DNA from: Sordaria brevicollis | Lineage: Eukaryota > Ascomycota > Sordariomycetes > Sordariales > Sordariaceae | DNA length: 64,000 bases | NCBI GenBank assembly: GCA_033439795.1 | Contig: JAUTDP010000007.1 | Coordinates: 1,240,001 to 1,304,000 of the forward strand | Direction: 5' to 3' | In this document: piece after piece, positions 50,424 through 62,894 of the stretch | Layout: every line of letters starts with the position of its first letter | Numbering within the stretch: position 1 is the first letter of the stretch | The notes under the pieces: model-generated | The model's database searches: none | Seen by the model: only the letters and a program-made list of their open reading frames with translations | What the model was told of the DNA's origin: nothing | Translations under genes and position numbers: made by a program

Positions 50424-50673
50424 GTTACTAAACCGGATATTATTATACCCCCGCCCCCCCCGTTACTAAAGCCGGCAAAACATCTAATATAATAATATCG
50501 TTTATTAAAACGCCCTTCAATCTTAAAATTACCCTATCTATTATTACTAGCCAAACTTACCCAGTAATACCCTACTATAGGTTATAGGACATTAATTGTC
50601 CGTGGACTATAAATTGAATATTTTACCGTAAAAGGCAAATTGCTGTTTATAGACCGTCCGAAGTTCTAGATTA
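50424..50673 (+). pseudogene. Unrecognised single-copy gene remnant, part 2
   Basis: Continues the part 1 frame: a TKPDIIIPPPPP echo of the earlier TKPD and proline tract, then KLPYLLLLAKLTQ, YPTIGYRTLIVRGL and YFTVKGKLLFIDRPKF. Four internal stops (TAA/TAG). The second half looks like a compact folded domain, not low-complexity sequence. L9 cuts it in the codons for PKFWI. Confidence 0.55.
50660..50673. repeat. Target-site duplication of L9, left copy
   Basis: gaagttctagatta here; gaagttttggatta at 58308-58321. The two differences are transitions, one on each strand: this copy has turned TGG (Trp) to TAG, while the other kept TGG but changed TTC to TTT. Confidence 0.8.
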
Positions 50674-50956
50674 AGTAAGAGTCTTATTCCCTAATTAAAT
50701 CTATAGCGCTAATATAATATAGGGTCCATTTCCAATTCCCCGTAGGATAAAACCGTAAGCGTTAAACGCCCCGGATAAAAATTCCGACTATAATTCCCGG
50801 CGCGGACTTATCCGCGCCGCTTTTTTAACGTTTTATAATCGCAATATATATTTACCGCTAATATAATTAATATCCGTTTTATCCCTTCTATTTATTATTA
50901 TATTAAAATATTAAATTATTTTACTTTTTTAATTTACTATCCCGTCCTTTTATTTA
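50674..50956 (-). mobile_element. LINE copy L9, 3' segment
   Basis: Reverse-strand LINE 3' end (agtaagagtcttattccc) running about 280 bp until L10. The other piece of L9 is 57937-58307. Between the two pieces more than 1 kb of LINE sequence is missing, so L9 has an internal deletion as well as 5' truncation. Confidence 0.8.
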
Positions 50957-50971
50957 TTAAATTAAAAATTG

Positions 50972-52700
50972 CTTTAGAACCGGAAACGCCGATTTCTAAT
51001 CGAGGAGCGCTCTAAAACGAAAACTGATAACGGGAATCGATTTAAGAAGGTCTTTTACGTCCTTTATAATATCCCGCGACGATTATAATAACGACGATAT
51101 ATTATTATTACCAATAATAATTAATAGCGGTAATTGTAGATTTGAAAATAATATTTATAATTTACTCGTAGGATTTTTAATATACAACGACCCTAACGTG
51201 CCGCGCGCTGCGAAGATTTCGGAAAAAACGTAGGAGGACGATAAAATTATAAAAAAATTTATTGTTAAAGCGAATAAATCTTCGGATTACAACGCCGTTT
51301 CGTTCGAGGACTGTAATTAAATTCGTAAATTATTTAACGAATATATAAAAATCTTCGTAAAGAAAAATAAGGTAATATACCCTAAGGCTAATAAAGTTAA
51401 TAACGATTAAATTATTATTAAGAAGGATTTTAACGATTTAAAGAAAACGATTTTATAGGAATTGTAAAAGAACGTTAAAAAGGCGCCGAAAATATAAATT
51501 AGAATTATAAAGGATATTCTTCCTAAAATTAGGTCTATTTTTTAATATATTATAATTATTACCCCCCCTTTAAAAATACTCTTTATTAATTACGACTGTA
51601 CTTTCTTTATTTAAAGTATTATAATTGATATTTAATATTCGAAGTGGACGAACGAAGAAATTAAAATTTAAATCGAAAAAATATTTTATAATTTAAAGAT
51701 TAGTACCTTTAATATTGTATAAGCTATTACGAAATTATTTACGATTGGAAATTATAGAATTATATTTAATAATGCTATACGCAAATAATATTAGTAATAT
51801 TAAATTTAAATTAAGAAAATCTTTAGCGAAAAAGCGTTCGTATTTTTAAATATTATTATATTAATTACTAAAGGGTTCCTTTAAATAAATATCGCCGAAT
51901 ATATAAAAATAGAGGATATTACCTATAAAATATAATAAACGAATTTAACCGTTTTTATTATTAGAATATATTTATAAAAGAAGAGAATTAGCGAAGATAA
52001 GGGACTCCTTATAATAAAAATTATAATTATAAAGGCGGTTAAAGCTCTCCGTAAAGGATTCCTCCTCTAAGAAGGCGGCGTATATATTTACAAATTATTT
52101 ACCTCTTCGGCTAATATTTAATAATATTTTATTTATTAGGGCGTAGGATATTTAAGGAAGTTCTATTGTAATATTAACGTTTATAAACGCTATAATAAAA
52201 ATAAATATAATAAAAAACCGCTTTAAAAAAGCGAATTATTTATTTAACGAAAATAAATCGCTAATTTTTTATATTCCGTATAAAAAGTATAGGTATTACG
52301 CCTTCGAAAAGAAAATATACCCTATTTTTAAAAAAATTATCGTAAAGGCTATTATAAAGTACGCCGAAAGGCTACGTTTATTTATATACCGGAAGGATTT
52401 TAAAAGAAATATTATATTAGAACCGGTAGTAGTAAAGGATAATAAGGATATCGATTTCCTTAACGCCCCCCCTACCGTCCGTATTATTATTATTCGTAAA
52501 AGGGAATTTAAAAATAGAAATAAAAGCCGTATTCGTAAGCGGATTAATAAACCCTTTATTAAATTAAAATTAATAGCTAAAAGCCTAATAAACGTATTTA
52601 TAAATTTTTAAAGCTCGGGTATTCGGAATAGCGCCGGTTTAATCGCCGCCGCTAAATTGGCTACCTAAAAGGAAAAAACTCTTACTCCTATTCCGCCCGC
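50972..52700 (+). pseudogene. LINE ORF1 remnant in L10
   Basis: Full-length ORF1 with the acidic N-terminal segment (51030-51120), the zinc-knuckle region at about 52135-52330 and a Thr/Pro tail (KTLTPIPPAGLK) near 52675-52710. The codon matching the ATG of L11 is ACG (51030). Broken by stops. Confidence 0.75.
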
Positions 52701-52748
52701 GGGGCTAAAAAATATTCCTTTATAAAATAATTAATAATCCGATTAAAA

Positions 52749-55700
52749 ATATTTTATTAAAATATAAAGAAATTGTATAAAAGAAGGAAATTATTATTCG
52801 AATAAGAGGAAACTTACGATATTATAGCGATTTAAAAGCCGGGTAAGAATTTAAACGAAGATATTTATCGTTTATAGGGTAATAAATATATTAGGGTAAA
52901 TTATTTAGAAAAAGGGAGGGCGGTTATTTACGTAAATAAAAAATAGAACCTTAAGGACCTAAATTTCTATATTAAAAAAATTAAACCTCCGTAACGTTCA
53001 AAAATTTAAAGGAATTACTAACCGTCTACTCGATTTATTCCTTTATTAAAATATATAAAATATTAAAATACGAATAAAGGTCTCCCCTCTTCGAATTCTT
53101 CGAAAAGAAACCCCCGGTAAGATATTAAATTGTAATTATCGGAAATTTTAACTTTTATTATCCTAATTAGGATTTAAAGAATAAAATTAACCCGGGAGCC
53201 GAAAGACTCTTTATATAAGTATAATAATAATATATATAATTTATTACCTTTAAAGGGGAACCGACTTATATAAATAATGTAATATAGGAAGAAAGAAATA
53301 GGATAATCGATTATATATAAATAATATTAAGAATCGAAATTAAATATTAAGGGGTATAATAGTACGAATAAATTAGTTCGGATTATTATCTTTAGGAAAT
53401 TTAAATTTATACCGGAAAAAAGGTTAAAAAAATAGAAGTAAAAGAAAATTATAATTAAAATTTAATAAATACGGAAAAGGTACAAAAGGCGGCGTTATAA
53501 CGGATTTTAATCTTAACGAAAATTAATATAAAGGAGGAATTAGAATTTATATTCGATAAATTTAATAAAAAATTTATAAATATAGCGGAGGAATTCGTCC
53601 TATATTAGAAGAAAAATCGAAGGAGAAGAATAAAATAATAAATGCTAAAATATAAAACGGCGACGAAAAATATAAAACGGAAGTAGTAAAAATAATATAG
53701 GGAAAAAATATCTTCGAATTAAATAAAATTCGTAAAGGTATTAATAAAGAAAAGAAGAATTAACGCAAAAATTTAATAAGCGATATAACGAAAAAGCGTT
53801 AAAAGAGCGTCGAAAAATTTAAATAAATTTTAAACCTTCGAAAAATAAGCCCGTACCCGAAACTATTTATTAATAAACCCGCCTAAATTCCCAATTTTTA
53901 AATAATACGAAGGAATAAAAAAAATCGAAGATTATAATAATAAGGCGAATATTTTCGCCGAACGTTTCTTCCCGAAAATAAACGTCTTTATAAATTATTT
54001 ACCCGATTAAACCCTTCCTTTAAATATTAACGATTTATTATTTATTAACGAATTAATTACCGAAAAGGATATTTAAGAGGTTTTATTTCGGATAGTTTTA
54101 AATAAAATACTGGGTATCGATTAATATTCGAATAAATTTTTAAAAATTTATAAAGAATTATTCTAAAAAGTTATAACCGCTCTTACGGTTACGAATTTTT
54201 ATTTTAAATATTTCCTATAATGGTTTAAAAATACGAAAATAATCGTTTTTAAAAAATTAAAAAAAATTACCGTATAATAAAAATTAACCGGCGTATAGAA
54301 GTTAATTTTATTATTAAATAACGTTGGGAAAATCTTCGAAGCGTTTATCGTTAAAAGATTTATTTAAATTGCGAAAAAATTTAACCTTTTATTAAAGGGT
54401 TAAATAAATAATTAAATAGGCCGTTCGATTAAATTTACTATCCGTATCGTTACGGATATTATATATATAGCCTAAAAATTTAGAGCTATTATATTATTAA
54501 TATTCCTTAATTTTAAAAGCGTATTTAATAAAATTAATTATAGGTAATTATTATATACTTTATAGGAAATGCGATTTTTATAATAAATTTTCAAATAGGT
54601 AGCGAATTTTATTAACGGACGAAGAAATTCCCTCTTCTTCGACGACGAAATATCCGCTCCTTATATTATAAAAGCCGGAATACCCTAAAATTCCCTCCTT
54701 TCCTTAATTCTTTTTATCTTTTTTATTATTTTATTATATTGTAAATTAACTACGGTTAAAAATATAATTATAGTTAGCTTTGTTAACGATATTAATATTA
54801 TTACTGTAATAAAAATTACCGAAGAAAATTATAAAATATTTTAAACGGTATAAAAAATTTACTCCGAATAAATAAAGGAAAGAAATATAGAATTCGAAGC
54901 GAATAAAACGGAATTAATATATTTTATGTAAATAAAAGTATTAAAAATAGAAATTCTCTAATTCGGAGATATTATATTTTAATTAACGGAATTAATAAAA
55001 TTCTTAAATATTTAAATAAATTGCAAATTTAATTATCGAATTTACATAAAAGCTATTAAAAAGAAAATAAAAATTTAAACGAATATATTAATTTAATTAA
55101 TTATAAAAATTTGGAATTATTCTTTCGTTCGTATAAAAGAGATTTATATTAAATATATTCGAAACGTAATTATATATAAAGCTTTAACTTTCTATTAATT
55201 AATAAAAATATATAATAAACCCTGAAAAATAGTAATTAGATTAATTAAATATTAAATTAAATATTTAAAAATCGTCGTTGGGGCGTATAAAATTACGCTA
55301 ATATAAAATTTTAAAACGGAAATTTTTTACCCGTTATTCGATTTTTACTTTAATAAATGGGTAAAGGTTTTCGAAGAGAAATTCGCTTATATAAATTAAA
55401 TTAGGTTCGTTCGAAGAATAATAATCTAAGTAATTAATTATATTTAAATAAAATAAATAAAAAATTAACTATTTATTAATAAACCGGAAAGCAATACCGT
55501 TAAAGTTAAATAAGTAAAGGAATAAATACTAACGGAAAACCTTATAATAATTATAGTAAAATTGCCCTCGGTAATAGGCGTACCCGTTTAATTATTATAA
55601 CCGCTAGAACCTTTAACCTTCGATCGAAAAGTATAATTAAAAAACGCTACGAAAAAAGAGTAAATATCGCGCTATAATTATTAATTAATAGTAATAGTAA

Positions 55701-56170
55701 TTAAATTAAATCGGCGGTATAAATTTATAATTATTAATTTCGATCCGAAATTTAATAATACCGTAATAAAACGGTATATAATTAGTTAAATAAAGAAGAA
55801 GCGGAAAAAAACCTAACCTTCGGAGGACGATAAAAATTATTATTTATTAACGAAAGCGAAGAATTTCCTCTTCGTTTAAACGAAAATAGAAATAATTAAC
55901 TTTAGGGCCTTCCTTTTTTAAAAAAGAATTCTTAATATCGATACCCTTATTTATTCGTATAAATCGGGATGAGAAACGTTTTACTATATTACGTTCGAAT
56001 ATTTCCGGATAATAGATATATAATTCGTAATAATTAATTAACTGTAAATATAGGAATAATTCTAAATTTATTTAAATAATAGAATTAAAGCCGAAAAAAT
56101 CCTATTATAAATACTTCGATTAAAATAATTAAATAAATACCGTTTAATAATCGAATTAAAAGAAGAATAG
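52749..56170 (+). pseudogene. LINE ORF2 remnant in L10
   Basis: Endonuclease start at 52749. The second endonuclease motif at 53130-53175 reads IGNFNFYYPN, with Asp changed to Asn. The RT box reads SFVNDINI near 54775-54800. The C-terminal Cys/His remnant lies at 55850-56000. Stops in every segment. Confidence 0.83.
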
Positions 56171-56441
56171 CGAAACGAATTCGCTCGCTATTCTTAATTT
56201 TCTTTTCTTCCTTTTTTTTTACTTTTATTTACTAATACGTTAAAACGAAGACGGGGGAGGATTTCTATTTAATTAAAAATCTATCGGGCTATAAAAGTAA
56301 TAACCTATTTAATTATTATTTCTTTTTATAATTAATTAAAGCCTTTAATATTTTATTATTATTAGCGAATAAACGGTTCTATTTATCGAATTAACGAATA
56401 TATTAACGTATAATATTAATTACGAATTAATATTAAACGAA

Positions 56442-57413
56442 TTAATTATTATTAATAGGAATAGGACCGGTAGGACGAATAGCCGGCGAATTAATCTTTA
56501 TTGGAGAATTATTACAAAAAAATATATAAATATTATTATTATTTTAAGGAATTCTACCGTTACCGCTACGAAGTAAATTACTATTATTATTACGGGGTAA
56601 ATTACTATTATTATTATAAAGGATACCGCCCAAAAAAATATAACCGCCGATTAAATTATCCTTATTAAAAAAGAGGAATTTATAATAGCCTTTTTAAAAA
56701 TAATTGTTAACCGATTACTTTTTATAGCGAATAAATTATTTAAAAAGATTAATAAAACCGTTATTAATAAAGCGAAAGTGAATTGTACCGGTAAATTCTT
56801 TAATAATAATACGGAAGTAAATAAAATAATCGCAAAATTCGCTATTAATTAAATCTTTAATAACGACCTTCTTTTAAAAAATATTAGAAAAATAGTCAAA
56901 ACCGCGAAGCGTATCGATTATATAATACGAAACTATTAAAATATATTAAATAACTTAATTAAATTTATTTAAAAATAAATTAGAATTAAAAACGTTAATA
57001 ATATAAAGGATAATAATTTATTCCGGTAATTAGAAATATAATAAATCGATTTAGCGACGGCCTTTATATAAATATCGTAATTTAAAATAGTTAGGAAGGC
57101 GAAAAAGGCCTTAATTAATTAAAAAATATAAACGAAATATAGGGGAGTATAAATACGGCTTCGGAAAAATTAACGTAAGGATAAAATATAATAAAGGGAA
57201 AATTTACCCTTTTTCTAGTATATAAAAGAATTTATTACTAATAAGGAATTTAATAATATATTCGAAATTAATCTTAACGTCGGTATTAACTATATTAAAT
57301 ATAAAAATTAATAAAAGAAGGCGAAGGGGAAATAAATTTTCGCCCTTATCCTCGTCGGAAGTTTCTATTATTTTATAAAATATTTTAATATATTTTTAAT
57401 AAAGAATAATTAT
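56442..57413 (-). pseudogene. Antisense ORF of LINE L10 (972 nt)
   Basis: Reverse-strand frame, 972 nt from start-equivalent 57413 (ATA) to TAA at 56442. The Asn/Ser-rich C-terminus is at 56490-56640. Confidence 0.55.
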
Positions 57414-57936
57414 TTCGAATCGATTATTATTATTATTAAAGGAAGGAAAAATTTAAAAAAGCTTAAGGGATAGGGGGTTTTTATATTTAAGAAAAGGAAA
57501 TTTATATATTAATATAAATCGTAATAAAAATATAATTATTATAAAAGGAAGAAAAGGATAGAAAAAATAAAAAAAAGTTTAATAATTAAAAAGTTTAATA
57601 ATAATTAAAAAAATAAACGGGCGGGGGAATGGAAGGCGGAAAGTAATAGTAAATAAGGGACGGGATAGCGGATTAGGAAGGCGGAACGGTCTAATATTCT
57701 TATATAACGGTAAATAAAAGGGATAAAACGGATATTAATTGCGTTGGCGGTAGGTATATACTACGATTATAAAACGCTAAAGAAACGGCGTAGATAAATC
57801 CGTACCGGGAATTATAGCCGGGGTTTTTATCCGGGGCGTTTAACGCTTATAGTTTTATCCTACGGAGAATCGGAGATAAACTTTATATTATATTAGCGCT
57901 ATAGATTTAGCTAGGGAATAAGAATCTTATTTATTT

Positions 57937-58307
57937 ATTTACTTATTTTATTAATCCCGTTTTTATTAATAATAATTAATTTATTTAGCGTTAATTCGTA
58001 ATTAATACTTTACGTTAATATATTCGTTAATTCGACGAATAGAACCGTTTATTTATTAATAATAATAAAATATTAAAAGCTTTAATTAATTGTAAGAAGA
58101 AGTAATAATTGGATAAATTATTGCTTTTGCGGCTTGATAGAATCTTAATTAAATGAAAATCCTCCCCCCGTCTTCGTTCTAGCGTATTAGTGAATAAAAG
58201 TGAAAGAAAAGGAAGAAAAGAAAAATTAGGAGTAGCGAGCGAGTTCGTCTCGCCGCTCCTCTTCTAGTTCGATTACTAAGCGGTATTTATTTAGTCGTCC
58301 TAGCCGA
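57937..58307 (-). mobile_element. LINE copy L9, second segment
   Basis: Reverse-strand LINE sequence from the end of the antisense frame (AATCCCG...TTATTAATAATAATTAA) to the C-terminal part of ORF2, where L9 is 5'-truncated. It is followed at once by the 14-bp duplication and then by the gene remnant. Confidence 0.82.
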
Positions 58308-58321
58308 GAAGTTTTGGATTA
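58308..58321. repeat. Target-site duplication of L9, right copy
   Basis: Partner of 50660-50673. Confidence 0.8.
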
Positions 58322-58599
58322 TAAATTATTATACTACGGTAAATTATTTTTTTTTAAATTTGGGTGGTTTTTATTAATCTAGTTAGTCTACGCTCTAAGA
58401 GTTTGTAGGAGCTTATATACGTACGAAAAATCTATAGCTATAGTTAAATTATAGTTGTAAATATAGCGATTAAAAAGGAAGTCGCGAATAATGTATATTT
58501 ATTTATAGGTTTACCTATTATTGGCCGGCCGCCTACGTATAATCTACTTTATTACTACCCGTTCGTTTATTGCCTACCTGCGTATAATCCTCCTTATTG

Positions 58600-58805
58600 C
58601 CGGTTTAGTATTTATACTCCGGTATTTGTACCCCGGTATTTGTACCGGCTTAATATTTATACCGGCCTAATATTTATACTAGCTTAATATTTATACTCTA
58701 GTACTTATACCCCGGTACCTATATTGGCCTAATATTTATACCGGCCTAGTATTTATACCCCGGTATTTATACCCCGGTATTTATACCGGCCTAGTACTTG
58801 CACCC
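58600..58805 (+). repeat. Imperfect tandem repeat, ccggtatttatac type
   Basis: About a dozen units of 14 to 17 bp alternating ccccggtatttatac and ccggcctaatatttatac. In the frame of the gene remnant they code Tyr/Pro/Leu-rich peptides. Some unit changes would shift phase, so the repeats may have evolved after the gene died. Confidence 0.65.
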
Positions 58806-58948
58806 CGGCGGCGCCGGCGTAGATTGAAATGGGGAGCGATGTAATTAATTGGGAGGGATTAATTTATTGTAATAGAATAATTGAAAGGAATTTAATACGA
58901 TGGGATCCGGTATTAGTATAATACGGTTAGATGTAATAAATTATTGCG

Positions 58949-59067
58949 TTATTAGTATAAAATTGTTATTAGTATAGAATTGTTATTAGTATAGAATTGT
59001 TATTAGTATAGAATTGTTATTAGTATAGAATTGTTATTAATATAGAACCGTTATTAGTATAGAATTT
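58949..59067 (+). repeat. 17-bp tandem array, seven units
   Basis: Seven contiguous 17-bp copies of ttattagtatagaattg. Units 2-5 are identical; units 1, 6 and 7 carry one to three changes. The period is not a multiple of three and there are no spacers, so this is a minisatellite, neither coding sequence nor CRISPR. Confidence 0.9.
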
Positions 59068-59289
59068 AGAAAGGTATGGATTACCGATAATTAGTATATA
59101 TTATTAGTATTGCGGTTAGATAGTTATTAATATTATTTAAATTTTTTAATTATAATTAAATATTGTATATCGTTGATAAATTAGTATATAAGTAAGAAAG
59201 GGAAGATATTAAGATAAGATATATTATAAATAAAATAAGATTATAAGTCTAATGTATAAAATTTATATTTTTATTAGTAAATTAATTTT
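59068..59289. other. Unassigned AT-rich sequence
   Basis: Single-copy within the window, with a mild tattagtat echo of the array at 59090-59110. No coding frame, RNA gene or repeat end recognised. Confidence 0.4.
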
Positions 59290-60560
59290 GTAAAGGAAAT
59301 AAATATAAATATATTATTTATTTTATATTTAGATAATGTTTTAGTTTATTTAGATTAATTTCCGTTAATATTGATTATAGTTATTGCGGTCTTCGAATTT
59401 CGATATATCGATAATATAAATTTTATCTGTTAATACGGTTAATAAATTAAGAATTAAAGTTTTACCGGTTTTTTTAATAAGTAGTAATTTTAGTATAATA
59501 TTTATATAATTTATTTATTTAATTTTAATTAGTATAAGATAAATCTGACGTTTATTATATTTTTTTTATTCGTATATAAAAATATAGTCGATATAGTTAA
59601 TATTAAAGTTCTTTTTATCGTTATTGTCGTTAGGCGTAGGGCTGGGTACGTTAGAACGGTTAAACCGAATATAATTATTAATTCTGAAAGTATAACGTCG
59701 GAGGGTATTATATACGGGTTAAATATAAGTTTTTATTAATTATTTATTCGGTTTTGTAAGTTAAGAATATTCGGACGTATTTAAATATATTTATAAGTAT
59801 AAATATAATGTTGATGTATATTATTTTGTAGTTTATTATATAGATTATATAATTATATTATTATTTATTATTTTCCGTTATATAAATAATATTATTATAT
59901 TATATTAATAAAGTATTTAAATTCCCCGCGGGATATACGGTATTAATAGGAATTATTAACTGCTATAAGGATATAAATATAAGGAGGGTATAGGCTTAGA
60001 GGATATATTTATTAATAAATAATATTCTTTTATTATATTATAAATTACCTATAGCGAATTATAATATTTAAATACTATAATTTAATTCGTAAATTCGAAA
60101 TAAAGTATAGTAGAAGGGATTAATTATTAAAATAATGGATAATATTAAATAAAAAAAAATTTCCGGCCTAATAATAGGGTAATAAATCTGTTTTATACTT
60201 TTTTAATTCTATTAATAATATTAAGTCTAATATATATATTAATCGCCGAATTTAGGATATCGAATTTAAATTCTTCGATTTATTTACGTTTTTTTATATT
60301 GGGTTACCGTTTATTTTTATAAATTATAACTTTTTGTAAATTGGGGATATATTAGATAATTTGATGGATTTATTCGGTTAATTTTAGGTTAGTAATCGAG
60401 AAGGAATTTAATAATACGAATCGAATAATATAATTAAAGCGTTCTTATTCGAGGATTTATCGTTCGATATTTTTACCGTTAATCGTTTCGGCCGTTTTCT
60501 TATTTATTTTATATAATTATTAATATTTATTTAATTAAATTATAATTTATATTCCCGGCG
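59290..60560 (-). pseudogene. Faint minus-strand coding remnant, possibly hAT transposase-like
   Basis: Two stretches on the reverse strand read in one phase with stops almost only TAA. The first (about 60560-60120) has a LEQERFNYVIRF-like segment (one Gln inferred from TAA) and, 60-70 codons later, DILNSAINIYIRLNIINR. The spacing and pattern resemble the region of hAT transposases before and at the SKIHISLDIWTS-type motif, with Asp read as Asn. The second (about 59720-59290) reads SPTPNDNNDKKNFNINYIDY, then TGKTLILNLLTVLT and DKIYIIDISKFEDRNNYNQY. The family call rests on eye alignment and is weak. The two stretches may not belong together. Confidence 0.3.
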
Positions 60561-61113
60561 TTGGGTTTTGTACGTTAATTTTATAGCCCGTATTATGTGC
60601 TATATTTGTGCTTATATTTGTGTTTGGCGGGCGCTAAGATATTATTTAGGGTATATTAATATATCGGTTTAGGGGTAATTTATTTATAATATTTTTCTTT
60701 TAGTAGTATATTGAGTAATTTAGGTAGTTTATATTTATGGTAAAATTCGATATAATATACGGTTATATATATATTCGGTTGTAGTACTTTTATAATAAAT
60801 TTTTTAACCCGTTTCGGAATTGTTATTACTTTTATAATTATATTTATAATTATACCGGCTTTTTCGTCTTCGATTATAATATTATCGATATTTTTTTATT
60901 CGATTTTATTTTAATTATTCGTAGCGCTAATATTTATACCCAATATAAAAGATTATTTAAAAGGTAATAATTTTAAACGAATACGAATATTATATAAGTT
61001 ATTCTTTATTTATAGGTTATTAATAATAGTTTTTATTATTATATTATATAATTTAATATATTATATTTTAATGTATAATATATATTATTCTAATTTATTA
61101 TATATTTCTTAAA
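60561..61113. other. AT-rich non-LINE sequence before L11
   Basis: About 550 bp. The reverse strand holds another fairly open stretch (60880-60640: IIIKVITIPKRVKKFIIKVL, then FYHKYKLPKLLNILLKEKYY) that could be the upstream part of the remnant at 59290-60560. Towards 61100 it is simple TA-rich sequence. No known family recognised. Confidence 0.35.
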
Positions 61114-61115
61114 AA

Positions 61116-62850
61116 CTGCTTTAGAACCGGAAACGCCGATTTCTAGTCGAGGAGCGTTCTAAAACGAAAACCGATAATGGGAATCGATTTAAAAAGGTCT
61201 TTTACGTCCTTTACGATATCCCGCAACGAGTATAGTAATAACGATATATTATTATTACCGATAATAATTAATAATAATAATTATAGATTCGAAAATAGCG
61301 TTTATAATCCGCTCGTAGGACTTTTAATTTATAACGACCTTAATGTAGCGCGCGCTGCGAAGATTTTAGAAAAAATGTAAGAAGATAATGAAATTATAAA
61401 GAAATTTATTATTAAAGCGAATAAATCTTCGGACTATAATATTATTTCGTTCGAAGATTATAATTAAATTCGTAAATTATTTAATAAATATATAAAAATC
61501 TTCGCGAAAAAAAATGGGGTAATATACCCCGAAGTTAATAAAATTAATAATAATTAAATTATTATTAAGAAGGATTTCGACGATTTAAAGAAAATAATTT
61601 TATAAGAATTATAAAAGAATATTAAAAAAGCGCTAAAAATATAAACCGGAATTATAAAGAATATTCTTCCTAAAATTGGGTCTATCCTTTAATATATTAT
61701 AATTACTACCCCCCCCCCGAAAATACTCCTTATTAATTATAATTATACCCTTTTTATCCGAAATATTATAATCGATATTTAATATTCGAAACGGATAAAC
61801 GAAAAAATTAAAATTTAAATCGAAAAGATACTTCGCAATTTAAAGATTAGTACCCCTAATATTATACAAACTACTACGAAATTATTTATAACCGGAAATT
61901 ATAAAATTATATTCAATAATATTATATACGAATAATATTATTAATATTAAATTTAAGTTAAAAAAGTTTTTAGCGAAAAAGCGTTCGTATTTTTAAATAT
62001 TATTACGTTAATTATTAAAAGGTTCCTTTAAACGAATATCGCTAAATATATAAGGATAGAGGATATTATTTATAAAATATAATAAGCGAATTCAATTACC
62101 TCTATTATTAAAATACGCCTATAAAAGAAGAGAATTGGCGAAAATAAGGGATTTTTTATAATAGAAATTATAATTATAAAGGTAACTAAAGTTTTCTATA
62201 AAGGATTCTTCCTTTAGGAAAGCGGCGTATATATTTATAGACCGTTTATTTTTTCGGTTAATATTTAATAATATTTTATTTATTAGGGTATAAAATATTT
62301 AAAGAAATTCTATTATAATATTAACGTTTATAAACGCTACGGTAAAAATAAATATAATAAAGACCGCTTTAAAAAAACGAATTATTTATTTAATGAAGAT
62401 AAATTGTTAATTTTTTACGCTTTATATAGAAAGTACGGGTATTACGCCTTTAAAAAGAAGGTATACCCTATTTTTAAAAAAATTATTACGAAGGTTATTA
62501 TAAAATATACCGAAAAGTTACGTTTATTTACGTATTAAAAAGATTTTAAAAGAAATATTATATTAAAACCGGTAGCGGTAAAGGACGATAAGGATATTAA
62601 TTTTTTTAATACCCCCTTTACTATTTATATTATTATTATTCGTAAAAAAGAGTTTAAAAACGGAAATAAAGGCTATACCCGTAAATAAATTAATAAACCT
62701 TTTACTAAACCGAAATTAGCGGTTAAAAGCCTAATAAACGCGTTTATAAATTTTTAAAATTTAGGTACTTAGAGCGGCGCCGGTTTAATCGCTATTACTA
62801 AATTAATTATTTAAAAGGAAAAAATTCCCGCTCCCATTTTATTTATAAGG
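61116..62850 (+). pseudogene. LINE ORF1 remnant in L11
   Basis: The N-terminal stretch 61177-61380 is uninterrupted for 67 codons (MGIDLKRSFTS...ISRNEY...), the longest open run of ORF1 in the window. Its ATG at 61177 is probably a mutated ACG, since L1, L6, L8 and L10 have ACG there and L7 has ATA, and the frame is open upstream too. Zinc knuckles at about 62280-62480 are degraded, and the Thr/Pro tail is near 62820. Stops after 61378. Confidence 0.75.
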
Positions 62851-62894
62851 TTAAAAAATATTCCTTTATAAAGTAATTAATAATTTAATTAAAA

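Larger units (their letters stand above)
50967..57936 (+). mobile_element. LINE copy L10, full-length, inserted in L9
   Basis: About 6.97 kb from the 5' terminus (aattgctttagaacc) to the 3' end (aataagaatcttatttatttatttactta). Its tail shows the longest run of CTTA/TTTA repeats. A clear duplication could not be defined in the T/A-rich flanks. Confidence 0.9.
58308..58945 (+). pseudogene. Unrecognised single-copy gene remnant, part 3
   Basis: The frame of parts 1 and 2 resumes in phase: KFWIINYYTTVNYFFLNLGG, then EFVGAYIRTKN, a Cys/Tyr-rich stretch (YSCKYSD, CIFIYRFTYYWPAAYV), and a Tyr/Pro/Leu repeat region (58600-58805, groups like PA-stop-YLYPGIYTPVF, stop being probable Gln). After 58810 stops become denser and the end is uncertain. 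TpG is more frequent here than in the LINEs, as expected for sequence that is not itself repeated. Function unknown. Confidence 0.5.

Noticed and set aside
58600..59067. CRISPR array
   Set aside because: The repeats are contiguous without spacers, and the context is eukaryotic.
59470..59500. Walker A (P-loop) motif in TGKTL on the minus strand
   Set aside because: A short match in a degraded low-complexity frame, with no matching Walker B or other helicase motif.
61177..61380. 67-codon open frame as an intact gene
   Set aside because: It is the N-terminal part of LINE ORF1 in L11. The next segments are full of stops, and its ATG looks like a mutated ACG.
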